Positions 47,673 to 55,666 of a DNA stretch of 64,000 bases are shown here, one piece after another. Position numbers and translations under genes: made by a program. Below the pieces are notes generated by a model, which did not search any database, was not told the origin of the DNA, and saw nothing but the letters and a program-made list of their open reading frames with translations. Origin of the DNA: Roseateles oligotrophus (lineage in GTDB: Bacteria > Pseudomonadota > Gammaproteobacteria > Burkholderiales > Burkholderiaceae_C); assembly GCF_025717515.1 (NCBI RefSeq), contig NZ_JAJIRN010000007.1, forward strand, positions 62,001 to 126,000, written 5' to 3'. Each line of letters begins with the position of its first letter. The stretch's first letter is position 1.

Positions 47673-48748
47673 GCGCGGCCAGCCTGCCGGTGGCGCGCCG
47701 CCCGAGTGCAGATAGGGCAGTGCCGCGCCAGTTCTTGCAGCAAACCTTGCTGCGGCCGCTGGCGGCGCTGGCGCTGCTCTTGCTGATCGACCTGCTGTGC
47801 ATTCCGGGCTTTTTCGCGCTGGAGATCAAGGAAGGGCATCTTTACGGCAGCCTGATCGACATCATCAACCGTGCCGCACCCTTGATGCTGGCCGCGCTGG
47901 GTATGACGCTGGTTATCGCCACGCGCGGCATCGATGTGTCGGTGGGCGCGGTGGTGGCGATCGCCGGCACGGTGGCGGCGCTGCTGGTCGGCGGGCGGCT
48001 GACGATGGAGGGCGGCCTGCCGGTCTATGTCAGCCATATTCCGATGGCCTGGGCGCTGCTGGCGGCCTTGGGCGCGGCGCTGCTGTGCGGTGTCTGGAAC
48101 GGTTTGTTGGTGGCCGGCCTCGGGCTGCAGCCCATCATCGCCACCTTGATCCTGATGGTGGCCGGGCGCGGCCTGGCCCAGCTTTTCACCGATGGGCAGA
48201 TCGTCACCGTCTACTACCCGCCGTTCTTCTTTCTCGGCAGCGGCTATTTGTTCGGCCTGCCGTTCGCGCTCTGGCTGGTGCTGGCGGTGTTCGGGCTGAC
48301 CAGTTTGCTGATGCGCAAGACGGCGCTGGGCCTGTTCATACAAGCGGTCGGCATCAACCCGGTGGCGGCGCGCCTAGCCGGCATCAAGACCGCCGCCTTG
48401 ATCTTTTTTGTCTATGTGTATTGCAGCCTTTGCGCCGGCCTGGCGGGCCTGATGATTGCCTCCAACATCAAGAGCGCCGACGCCAATAACGCCGGCCTGG
48501 CTCTGGAGCTGGACGCGATCCTGGCGGTGACGCTGGGTGGCGGTTCGCTCAATGGCGGCAAGTTCAGCCTAATTGGCAGCCTGATCGGTGCGTTGATCAT
48601 CCAGACTCTGACCTACACGATCTACTCGCTGGGCGTGCCGCCCGAGGTCAATATGGTGGTCAAGGCTGTTGTCGTCTTTCTGGTCTGCCTTTCGCAATCG
48701 AGCGAGTTCAAGCGGCTGGGCCGGCGCCTGTTGAGGGGCAAGGCATGA
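47669..48748 (+). CDS. ytfT: Sugar ABC transporter permease, YtfT-like
   Basis: 359 residues, about ten membrane segments of the CUT2/BPD_transp_2 family. Family marks are LAALGMTLVIATRGIDVSVG and AILAVTLGGGSLNGGKFSL. The start overlaps ytfR and the stop overlaps yjfF (ATGA each). One of two non-identical permeases that form the channel. Confidence 0.92.
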   Translation: MSAASLPVARRPSADRAVPRQFLQQTLLRPLAALALLLLIDLLCIPGFFALEIKEGHLYGSLIDIINRAAPLMLAALGMTLVIATRGIDVSVGAVVAIAGTVAALLVGGRLTMEGGLPVYVSHIPMAWALLAALGAALLCGVWNGLLVAGLGLQPIIATLILMVAGRGLAQLFTDGQIVTVYYPPFFFLGSGYLFGLPFALWLVLAVFGLTSLLMRKTALGLFIQAVGINPVAARLAGIKTAALIFFVYVYCSLCAGLAGLMIASNIKSADANNAGLALELDAILAVTLGGGSLNGGKFSLIGSLIGALIIQTLTYTIYSLGVPPEVNMVVKAVVVFLVCLSQSSEFKRLGRRLLRGKA

Positions 48749-49737
48749 GCGCGCCTGCCTTGTTGTCGCTGCGCCGTCTGACGGCAGCACCCGGCTTCGC
48801 CTCGCTGGTCACCGTCGGCTTGTTGCTGGCTTTGTTCGGCCTGGGCGGCGCCAGCTATGCGGGCTTTGCCTCGGTGCAGGTGCTGCTCAATCTGCTGATC
48901 GACAACGCCTATTTGCTGGTCATCGCGGTGGGCATGAGCTTTGTGATTCTGTCCGGTGGCATTGATCTGTCGGTCGGTTCGGTGCTGGCCCTGACGACCA
49001 TGCTGACGGGCTGGCTGTTGCAGGTCGCACATTGGCCACCGCTGTTGGTGCTGGCGCTGGTGTTGCTGGCCGGCGGCTTGTTCGGTGCGGCAATGGGCGC
49101 GCTGATTCACTATTTCAAGCTGCAGCCCTTTATCGTCACGCTGGCCGGCATGTTTTTGGCGCGCGGCCTGTGCTTTCTTGTCAGCATCAACTCGATCACG
49201 ATTGACGAGCCCTTGTTCGTCGGTCTGTCGCAAACCCAATTGCATGTGCCGCTGCTGGGTGGCTTTGTTTCGCCGGCTGCCTTGATCGCCTTGGCGGTGC
49301 TGGCCCTGGGCATCTGGCTGGCGCATTGGACCGGCTTTGGCCGCGCGGTCTACGCGATCGGCGGCAACGAGCAGTCGGCGCTGATGATGGGCCTGCCGGT
49401 GGCGCGCACCAAGGTGCTGACCTATGCCTTCAGCGGTTTTTGCGCCGCCTTGGGTGGCGTGCTGTTTTCCTTTTATATGCTGTCAGGATATGGTCTGCAT
49501 GCGCAGGGCACCGAGCTGGATGCGATTGCGGCCGTGGTGATCGGCGGCACCGTATTGACAGGGGGTTATGGCTATGTGGCCGGCGCCTTGTCCGGTGTCT
49601 TGACGCTGGGCCTGATCCAGACCCTGATCGCCTTTGACGGCACGCTCAGCAGCTGGTGGACCAAGATCGTCATCGGCGGTCTGCTGTTTGTGTTTTGCCT
49701 CGTGCAGCGGCTGCTCGCCCTGCGTGCTAAGCCCTGA
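48745..49737 (+). CDS. yjfF: Sugar ABC transporter permease, YjfF-like
   Basis: 330 residues, polytopic CUT2 permease paralogous to YtfT: VGMSFVILSGGIDLSVGSVL, KLQPFIVTLAGMFLARGLC, AIGGNEQSALMMGLPV and IGGTVLTGGYGYVAGAL. It completes the four-gene importer ytfQ-ytfR-ytfT-yjfF in the same order as E. coli, with a 4-bp overlap. Confidence 0.93.
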   Translation: MSAPALLSLRRLTAAPGFASLVTVGLLLALFGLGGASYAGFASVQVLLNLLIDNAYLLVIAVGMSFVILSGGIDLSVGSVLALTTMLTGWLLQVAHWPPLLVLALVLLAGGLFGAAMGALIHYFKLQPFIVTLAGMFLARGLCFLVSINSITIDEPLFVGLSQTQLHVPLLGGFVSPAALIALAVLALGIWLAHWTGFGRAVYAIGGNEQSALMMGLPVARTKVLTYAFSGFCAALGGVLFSFYMLSGYGLHAQGTELDAIAAVVIGGTVLTGGYGYVAGALSGVLTLGLIQTLIAFDGTLSSWWTKIVIGGLLFVFCLVQRLLALRAKP

Positions 49738-49778
49738 AATCCCTTTCGAAGAAAATGCGTCAAGAAAGCAAACCTCCC

Positions 49779-50759
49779 ATGTCCGTCAAATTCGTCGCGC
49801 TGCTGGCCCTTGCCCTGGCCTGTCTGCTGGAGTTCGCGCCGCCCGCGCGGGCCGCCAATCCGATCTTCCCCAAGCTGTTTACCGCCGACCCGGTCGCCTT
49901 GAGCGACGGCGGGCGCGTCTATGCCTATGTCGGCGTCGACGAGGCCAAGCCCGATGACAAGGACTATGTGATGAACGAGTGGAGGGTCTACTCCAGCTGC
50001 GATATGCGGCATTGGGTGGATCACGGCTCGCCGATCCAGGCCAAGACATTCGCTTGGGCCAAGGGCCGGGCCTGGGCCGCGCATGTGGTCAAGCAGGGCA
50101 ATAAATACTATTTCTATTCGACCGTCGAACATGCGACGGTGCCGGGCTTGTCTATCGGTGTGGCGGTGTCGGACAGCCCCACCGGCCCCTTCGTTGACGC
50201 GCGCGGCACGGCGCTGATCACCAATGACATGACCAAACAGACCGACATCCATTGGGACGATATCGACCCGGCGGTGTTCGTTGATGACGACGGCTCGGCC
50301 CATTTGTACTGGGGCAATACCTTCCTCAAATACGCCAGGCTCAAACCCAATATGACCGAGTTGGACGGTGATTACAAGGTGATGCCGGTGGAGCCCTTCA
50401 CCGAGGCGGCCTATATGCACAAGCGCGGCGCTACCTACTATCTCAGCTACTCGCAGGGCTTCCCTGAGGAGACCGCTTACCAAACCGGCCCCAGCCCGAC
50501 GGGACCCTGGATGCCGCGCGGCGTCATCATGGCGATGAACAGCGGCGTCAAGACCATCCACACCTCCATCATCGATTTCAACGGCAAGAGCTATATTTTT
50601 TATCACAACGCCAAGCTGCCCGGCGGCTCCGAGTTCCGCCGCTCGGTGGCGGTCGAAGAGTTGCACTACCGGGCCGACGGCACGATTGTGCCGATCGAGC
50701 AGACATTGGCCGGCCCCAAGGCGAACCCGTCGCCGGGCTGCAAGGTGAAGAAGAAGTAG
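49779..50759 (+). CDS. GH43 family glycosidase, exported
   Basis: 326 residues from the ATG at 49779 (an ATG at 49755 is also in frame) with signal peptide MSVKFVALLALALACLLEFA. The three GH43 acids can be placed as Asp in FTADPVALSD, Asp in DDIDPAVFVDDDG and Glu in EPFTEAAYMHKRG. The sequence AWAAHVVKQGNKYYFY and YKVMPVEPFTEA resembles arabinosidase/xylosidase-like GH43 proteins. The substrate is likely an arabinose-containing side chain. It closes the arabinose block. Confidence 0.87.
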   Translation: MSVKFVALLALALACLLEFAPPARAANPIFPKLFTADPVALSDGGRVYAYVGVDEAKPDDKDYVMNEWRVYSSCDMRHWVDHGSPIQAKTFAWAKGRAWAAHVVKQGNKYYFYSTVEHATVPGLSIGVAVSDSPTGPFVDARGTALITNDMTKQTDIHWDDIDPAVFVDDDGSAHLYWGNTFLKYARLKPNMTELDGDYKVMPVEPFTEAAYMHKRGATYYLSYSQGFPEETAYQTGPSPTGPWMPRGVIMAMNSGVKTIHTSIIDFNGKSYIFYHNAKLPGGSEFRRSVAVEELHYRADGTIVPIEQTLAGPKANPSPGCKVKKK

Positions 50760-51002
50760 GGCCGCGACTGACAGATGGGCGTCCGGCGCCGAGCAGCGGG
50801 CCTTGCCGCATTTGCCGCAGCCTTGGTGGCCTTGGTGATTGGACCAAGGCAATTGGGAAGCAAGTCCCTCGATATCGCGATCGGCGCCTCCGTCTATTTG
50901 GGGGGTAGGTGGCTGAGCCCATCGATAGTAGAGTCCGGCATCCCCATCGCGAGTGTTTCGGTGGTTCTTCACCCGAACAAAACCTTGTCAAAAGGACTCG
51001 CC

Positions 51003-52106
51003 ATGTTTCTCCGTTCCAAACTCGCCATCGCGGCGCTGCTTGCCTCATGTTTGATTTCAAACAATGTGGCAATGGCCGCAGGGCAATTCGACACTTTGAC
51101 CGGTCTGGCTCAAGGCGCAGTCGCCGGCACGAATGTAGGCAGCGCGGTAAGCGGGTTCGAGTTGCTCGTGCTTCAAGGCGGGCAGTCGATCTATCACCAG
51201 TCTTTTGGTGTTTGGACGCAGGGACAAAATGCCGGCATCGATAGCAGCACCAAGACCATCAGCGGCGCGCTGATGATGTCGGTGACCGACACGCATAGCA
51301 ACTTCACCCTCGATACCAAGCTCAGCGCGCTTCTGCCTTCGTTCCAGGCCGTCGTCGACAAGCGCGACATCACCGTTCGCTAAGCATTCAGCCACACCTC
51401 GGGCTTGCCCAGCGACGAAGTCGGCTCGACCGCGATCAGAGATGCGGCAGACTTGCAGGCGGCCGCAGCGCTGATTTCGACGCAGCCTATGAGTAGCCTG
51501 CCCGGCAGCACATTCGCCTATGGTGCGCTCTCAATGCAAGCCGCCGGGGCGGCCGCAGAAATAGCGACGGGGCAGTCATTTTCGTCACTGTTGAACGACC
51601 GAATTCTGTCCCCATTGGCTATGAGCCACACCGGTTTCGTGGTGCCGAGCGCCAATTCCCTCAACCCGCGCGTGGCCGGTGGTCTCAGCTCCACAGCGGC
51701 CGATTACGGCAGCTTTATGGACATGCTGCTCAACAAGGGCGACGCCCGCAATGGGACCCATGTACTCAGTGCCGGCGCGGTGACGACAATGCTCACGCGC
51801 CAAGCCACCGATGGTGAGACTCAGCAGGATTACGGCATCGGCGTATGGTTAGGGCAGGCTGGAGAGGCTGATGTTCTTGCCGGCGGCGCAAGAGGTTTTC
51901 ATAGCTGGATCGACATCGAACATAAATTGGTTTTTGTTTTTGCGACCGACAAGACCAGCATTGAAAACGTGATGCCTCTCACTTTGCAGATGCATCAAGC
52001 CATCCTGCAGGCAGTTGCGGTACCGGAGCCACAGACCTATGCGATGCTGCTTTTGGGCTTGGGCCTGATTGCCGGCCTCGCCCATCGCCGCTTGGGACCC
52101 CTGTAA
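51003..52106 (+). pseudogene. PEP-CTERM serine hydrolase (beta-lactamase family) with in-frame stop
   Basis: AAGGA precedes the ATG at 51003. A signal peptide (AIAALLASCLISNNVAMAAG) and an S-x-x-K-type motif SSTKTIS are followed at 51381 by TAA, and the same frame goes on with AFSHTSGLPSDE, the segment that in class C beta-lactamase-like proteins is preceded by R-Q. A CAA to TAA change explains it. The remainder runs through SFSSLLNDRILSPLAMSHTG to a C-terminal PEP-CTERM signal (VPEPQTYAMLLLGLGLIAGL, then RRLGPL). The family's Y-x-N is YGA and the late HxG motif is not seen, so the protein may have been inactive already. It would need read-through to be made. Confidence 0.82.
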
Positions 52107-52716
52107 ATCCGGCCTAGGCTTGCACGCAGGACATCCAGCGATGCTCAAAGCCCCGGGACCGCGCCCAAGTCGCTGCGCGCGTTGTGCGGCAGGGGGGCGA
52201 AGTCGGGAAGAGCGGTTGTGCCGAGGCACTCCAGATCTTGCCGATAGATTCGTAATCAAATTGCGCATTCGACCCGATTACCCGCTGAATTTGGACGTCA
52301 GATATTTGCCCGTTGCAGTCGTCCGCCGCGCGAGATCGCCCGATGCTAGAAGGCTGGGTGCAGTCCTTTGATTTTGGCCAGCCAACGACTGCTGCTGGCG
52401 GCCGCTGCAATTGCGCATTTCGTTGCACGGTTGGTGGTCGGGGCCTCCGCATTAAGCGCTTGCCACGGCGGCATTAAGCCCAGCCAAGTGCATGCGCAAG
52501 AATCGGGTGGGCGAAGCGCGCCATAGTTCTGACAATGCAGACAGCCCAAGACTTTTGGCTGCCACAACATGTCACGCCCCTGATACCGGAAACCAAAAAC
52601 CGGCTCGCGACCGTGGCTGCGGCTCTTCTTCGTGCCCGCCAATCAAGCGGGCGAACCCGAAACCCTGCGTGCCTGCTCAAACGCGCATCGCCGCTTCTAT
52701 TGATAGGCAAACAGAC
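52107..52716. other. About 600 bp without a recognisable gene
   Basis: Between the broken hydrolase and the DUF1203 gene both strands have only short frames with no family resemblance. I see no tRNA, IS inverted repeat or terminator of note. Confidence 0.5.
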
Positions 52717-53196
52717 ATGCTTACCCCGAGCTACAAGATCCGACCTATTCGCGCTGAATTTCTGGATAAGGTCAGGACGCAAGGCCTTGACGACCTCGAC
52801 CAGCCGGTGGAAAGACATATCGCCGTCGGCGGGGAACCCTGCCGAGATGTGTTGCGGGCGGCCTTGCCCGGTGAAGCCATCATTCTTGCCAGCTATTGCC
52901 CTTTCAGCATGCCGGGCCCCTACAAGGAATATGGGCCGGTCTATGTCCTTGCCGAGGCATCTACCGCCACGCCTGAGCTTGGCGTCCTGCCGATAGGCGC
53001 AGACACCGGCTACTTCGGCAAGGTCTTTGTACTGCGGGCCTATTCCAAAGCAGAGCGCATCGTCGATGCCTTGTTGACCACGCCAGAAGCAGCCGAAACC
53101 GGGTTGCGCCAGCTATTGGCCCAAGACCGTGTTGACTTTGTGTTGGCCAGATTCGCCGGCTACGGTTGCTATGGATGTCGGATCGAGCGGGCTTGA
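52717..53196 (+). CDS. DUF1203 family protein
   Basis: 159 residues from the ATG at 52717. The pattern RHIAVGGEPCRDVLR, EAIILASYCPFSMPGPYKEY, GPVYVL and a C-terminal FAGYGCYGCRIERA match DUF1203. No signal peptide. The family has no known function. A stop-proximal inverted repeat (CCCGCAGGC/GCCTGCGGG at 53305-53360) lies downstream and may end transcription. Confidence 0.85.
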   Translation: MLTPSYKIRPIRAEFLDKVRTQGLDDLDQPVERHIAVGGEPCRDVLRAALPGEAIILASYCPFSMPGPYKEYGPVYVLAEASTATPELGVLPIGADTGYFGKVFVLRAYSKAERIVDALLTTPEAAETGLRQLLAQDRVDFVLARFAGYGCYGCRIERA

Positions 53197-53304
53197 TGAC
53201 GGCCCGCCTATGTGTTTTTGCTGATGCGACTGTTGTACCTGCTGTACCTGCTACGCGCTGGTTTCATTGGGCATTTATCATATATTGCGAATCCCCCTCA
53301 AACT

Positions 53305-53360
53305 CCCGCAGGCCTCAACTGCTGCAGCTTCTCAAGTTCACTCTTCTCAAAGCCTGCGGG
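53305..53360 (+). terminator. Long inverted repeat after DUF1203
   Basis: CCCGCAGGC and GCCTGCGGG pair over a 38-nt loop. No T-run follows, so terminator activity is uncertain. Confidence 0.3.
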
Positions 53361-53382
53361 CCAACTCATTACTCGAGCCGGA

Positions 53383-53829
53383 ATGAATATTCCGATCGAT
53401 TACCTTGCCGTGCATGAAACGCCCTCGGTTCAGGCCTACCAGGCGCTGCGCCTAGGGTCTGGCCTCAGCGGCAAGACCGACGAGGCCGCAAGCCGAGGCC
53501 TGCCCAATACGCTCTTCGCGGTGCAGATTTTTCATGGAGCACAACCGGTCGGCATGGGGCGGGTGATCGGCGACGGGGGCTGTTTCTTTCAGGTCGTAGA
53601 TATCGCAGTATTGAAGCCGCATCAGGGGCGCGGCCTGGGCAAACTCATCATGACCGAGATCCAGAAATACATCGAAACCCAGGTTCCCTTGAGCGGCTAT
53701 GTCAGCCTGATGGCGGATGGCCGGGCGCAAGAACTGTATGCTCAATTTGGCTTCGTCAACACCGCGCCACGCTCTGTCGGCATGGCCTATAGGCGGCCCA
53801 AGCTCGGTGAGGCGAATACCGCTGCCTAA
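53383..53829 (+). CDS. GNAT family N-acetyltransferase
   Basis: 148 residues from the ATG at 53383. The acetyl-CoA binding stretch VVDIAVLKPHQGRGLGKLIM (R/Q-x-x-G-x-G/A) is clear, with YVSLMADGRAQELYAQFGF and the final MAYRRP. The C-terminal FGF motif fits small GNATs that acetylate amines. Substrate unknown. The ribosome binding site is weak; upstream frames to 53212 lack GNAT resemblance. Confidence 0.88.
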   Translation: MNIPIDYLAVHETPSVQAYQALRLGSGLSGKTDEAASRGLPNTLFAVQIFHGAQPVGMGRVIGDGGCFFQVVDIAVLKPHQGRGLGKLIMTEIQKYIETQVPLSGYVSLMADGRAQELYAQFGFVNTAPRSVGMAYRRPKLGEANTAA

Positions 53830-53954
53830 CTCGGCATTTCGGCTGACACGCACCTCAGTCATTGCAGGGGTCCCATTTCCTCGCGGCCTTGCACGGGCCA
53901 TTCACCACAAGCGCTCACTCAGAGCATGAGTCGCTTTCAATAAACATCACCGCC

Positions 53955-54404
53955 ATGCACACAAAAGTCCAATCCATGTCCGATGGATACCTTGAACATG
54001 TCAACGTCACGGTCAAAAATCTGGATCAGACCACCAAATTTCTGCTCACCGCCATGCCCAATTGGCGCATTCGAGGTCGCGGAAAAATGGACTGGTTCGG
54101 GAAAGAAGTTCATTGGCTGCATGTCGGTACGCCGAGCAGCTACATCGCCTTGCAAAGTGGCGGGGAAGGCAGCGGCCTCAATTGGAAGGAGCCACAGGTC
54201 GGCATCAAGCACATAGGAATGGTCGTCCCCTCGCTCAGCGCGCTCATCGATCGCCTGAACGCTGCAGGGTATCAAGTTGATCACCTGGGCGCATCACACC
54301 CACATCGCAAAAGCGCCTATTTCATTGAGGCGGACGAGCTGCAGTTTGAGTTCATTGAGTATCTGTCCACCGTGGCAGAGGAGCGCAATGACTACACGCG
54401 ATGA
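53955..54404 (+). CDS. VOC (glyoxalase/bleomycin-resistance) superfamily protein
   Basis: 149 residues from the ATG at 53955; the ATG at 53976 (MSDGYLEHVNV) is an equally likely start. The paired beta-alpha-beta-beta-beta modules are visible in LEHVNVTVKNLDQTTKFL and KHIGMVVPSLSALIDRL, and the acidic metal ligand in LQFEFIEYL. His in LEHVNV and IKHIGM and Glu near the end would make a metal site. No substrate can be assigned. The 3' end overlaps a small frame at 54388. Confidence 0.82.
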   Translation: MHTKVQSMSDGYLEHVNVTVKNLDQTTKFLLTAMPNWRIRGRGKMDWFGKEVHWLHVGTPSSYIALQSGGEGSGLNWKEPQVGIKHIGMVVPSLSALIDRLNAAGYQVDHLGASHPHRKSAYFIEADELQFEFIEYLSTVAEERNDYTR

Positions 54405-54483
54405 TGCAGCTAGCCTGGAGTTGGCGTCAAAGTTCAATGACTGGGTATGCCCGGCGCCTCTTGATTGGGTGCCGAAGCTATGA
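54388..54483 (+). CDS. Possible 31-residue coupled small protein
   Basis: An ATG at 54388 follows GAGGAG at ideal spacing, in the last bases of the VOC gene. The 31 codons (MTTRDDAASLELASKFNDWV then CPAPLDWVPKL) end in a TGA that overlaps the next gene's ATG (ATGA). The chain of overlaps suggests translational coupling of VOC, small frame and GNAT. It may only serve to couple. No family recognised. Confidence 0.4.
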   Translation: MTTRDDAASLELASKFNDWVCPAPLDWVPKL

Positions 54484-55061
54484 GCAAAAGCCTCGTTTTC
54501 GCAAGGCCGGACGCTTCCCATCTGCGTGCAATGTTAGAAATACATTGCGACCCTAGGACCAATGCCCATAACCCATTTGGCCCACCCACGCCGGCAACTG
54601 CGCTTGCCCTCTTTGAAGGCTGGCTTGAACAGTGGGATCGAGAAGGCTTCGGCTATTGGGCCGTTTGCAGTTCCGCCACATCTCTTGAGGTGCTAGGTTT
54701 TGGCGGCATCATGCGCAAGCATATTGGGTCAAGGTTTGGTCTCAATTTGTACTTCCGCATTTCACCGCTTGTGTGGGGTCAAGGCCTAGCGTCGGCAATC
54801 GCCCAAGAGGCATTGTCACAAGCGTTCATCGGGCGCTGCGAACCGGAGGTGCTGGCTCTTGTTCGCCCCGCAAACACAATTTCTCGCCGTACGCTTGAGC
54901 GCGCAGGCCTTGGAGTGATTGACACGACGGACGATGTTCCTGGGCAGGAACCCAGCCTAATCTATCGAATCAGCCGGGAGGACTTTCAGCACAAGTACGA
55001 CGCCAACCACTCGTCGGACCTGCCTCACAGCTCCGCTCAAATCTTGCGCGTCAGGCGATGA
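54480..55061 (+). CDS. GNAT family N-acetyltransferase (RimJ/RimL-like)
   Basis: 193 residues from the ATG at 54480. The RimJ/L pattern is visible: FARPDASHLRAMLEIH, EGWLEQWDREGFGYWAV, GFGGI, RISPLVWGQGLASAIAQEAL (acetyl-CoA loop) and ALVRPANTISRRTLERAGL. Such enzymes acetylate N-terminal or small-molecule amines. The start overlaps the small frame at 54388. Lower GC in this gene than in neighbours suggests a transferred origin. Confidence 0.88.
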   Translation: MSKSLVFARPDASHLRAMLEIHCDPRTNAHNPFGPPTPATALALFEGWLEQWDREGFGYWAVCSSATSLEVLGFGGIMRKHIGSRFGLNLYFRISPLVWGQGLASAIAQEALSQAFIGRCEPEVLALVRPANTISRRTLERAGLGVIDTTDDVPGQEPSLIYRISREDFQHKYDANHSSDLPHSSAQILRVRR

Positions 55062-55666
55062 GTTCCCTCTCCTTCAGCGAAGGCTCCGGGCAACCTGCCG
55101 CTGCCCCCACTGCGCATCTGAATGGCAGAAACTGGTCGGGAGCATAAGGTCGCATCATCGCCTGCAAGCCGCGGTTGATCAAAACGGTCGGCGAACCGAA
55201 CGGTTAGCTATGCGACGCTTGTTCGAACTGTCGGCATGGCTCAGGCCAGGACATCTCGCGGGCACTGACTGCGCGGCAACTCGGTGCCCATAGCGGGCAT
55301 CCAGAATGCCTACCTCTAAGTCAACGATGCAGCGGTTGCTGGGCGTCATCGGCGCGCCACGCAGAACCTAGCACCAACCTATCGCTTTTCTGTCAGCGCA
55401 AGTACACCCCGTCCGTGCGGCAGTACTGTTGGCTGGGTGCAGCTTGCACCGTCGCAAACCAGAGTCCAACTGAAGAGCCTCCGACTCTGACCCCGCAAGC
55501 ATTTGGTCATAAAGGAGATGCGGTACTCATCTCTTGATTTGATAATCTCCGCCGCAACTGGTTCATCGCTGAGCACACCGCGAGTTCCGCAGGCGTCATT
55601 CAGTTGTCGGCGGGCGCCCTGCACCGAGGTAATGCTGTTCAATCAGTGGCGGCTGGAGCAGGCGGT
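55062..55666. other. About 600 bp without a recognisable gene
   Basis: Only short frames, including an 87-codon one on the minus strand (55379-55642) that I cannot relate to a family. It separates the plus-strand accessory genes from the convergent minus-strand tannin/gallate block. Confidence 0.5.

Noticed and set aside
50775-51383. 202-codon frame starting before the serine hydrolase
   Set aside because: It shares frame with the hydrolase but the part before 51003 lacks a signal peptide and resembles nothing; the ATG at 51003 has AAGGA and a signal peptide.
52107-55300. Possible chromosomal integron cassette array (several small same-strand genes, one GCCTAAC at 53824)
   Set aside because: I found no matching GTTRRRY site at the right distance and no pairs of such boxes around the other genes; the GCCTAAC is just the end of the GNAT frame.
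55379-55642. 87-codon minus-strand frame in the gap before the HupE-like gene
   Set aside because: No ribosome binding site, no recognisable domain and composition unlike neighbouring genes.
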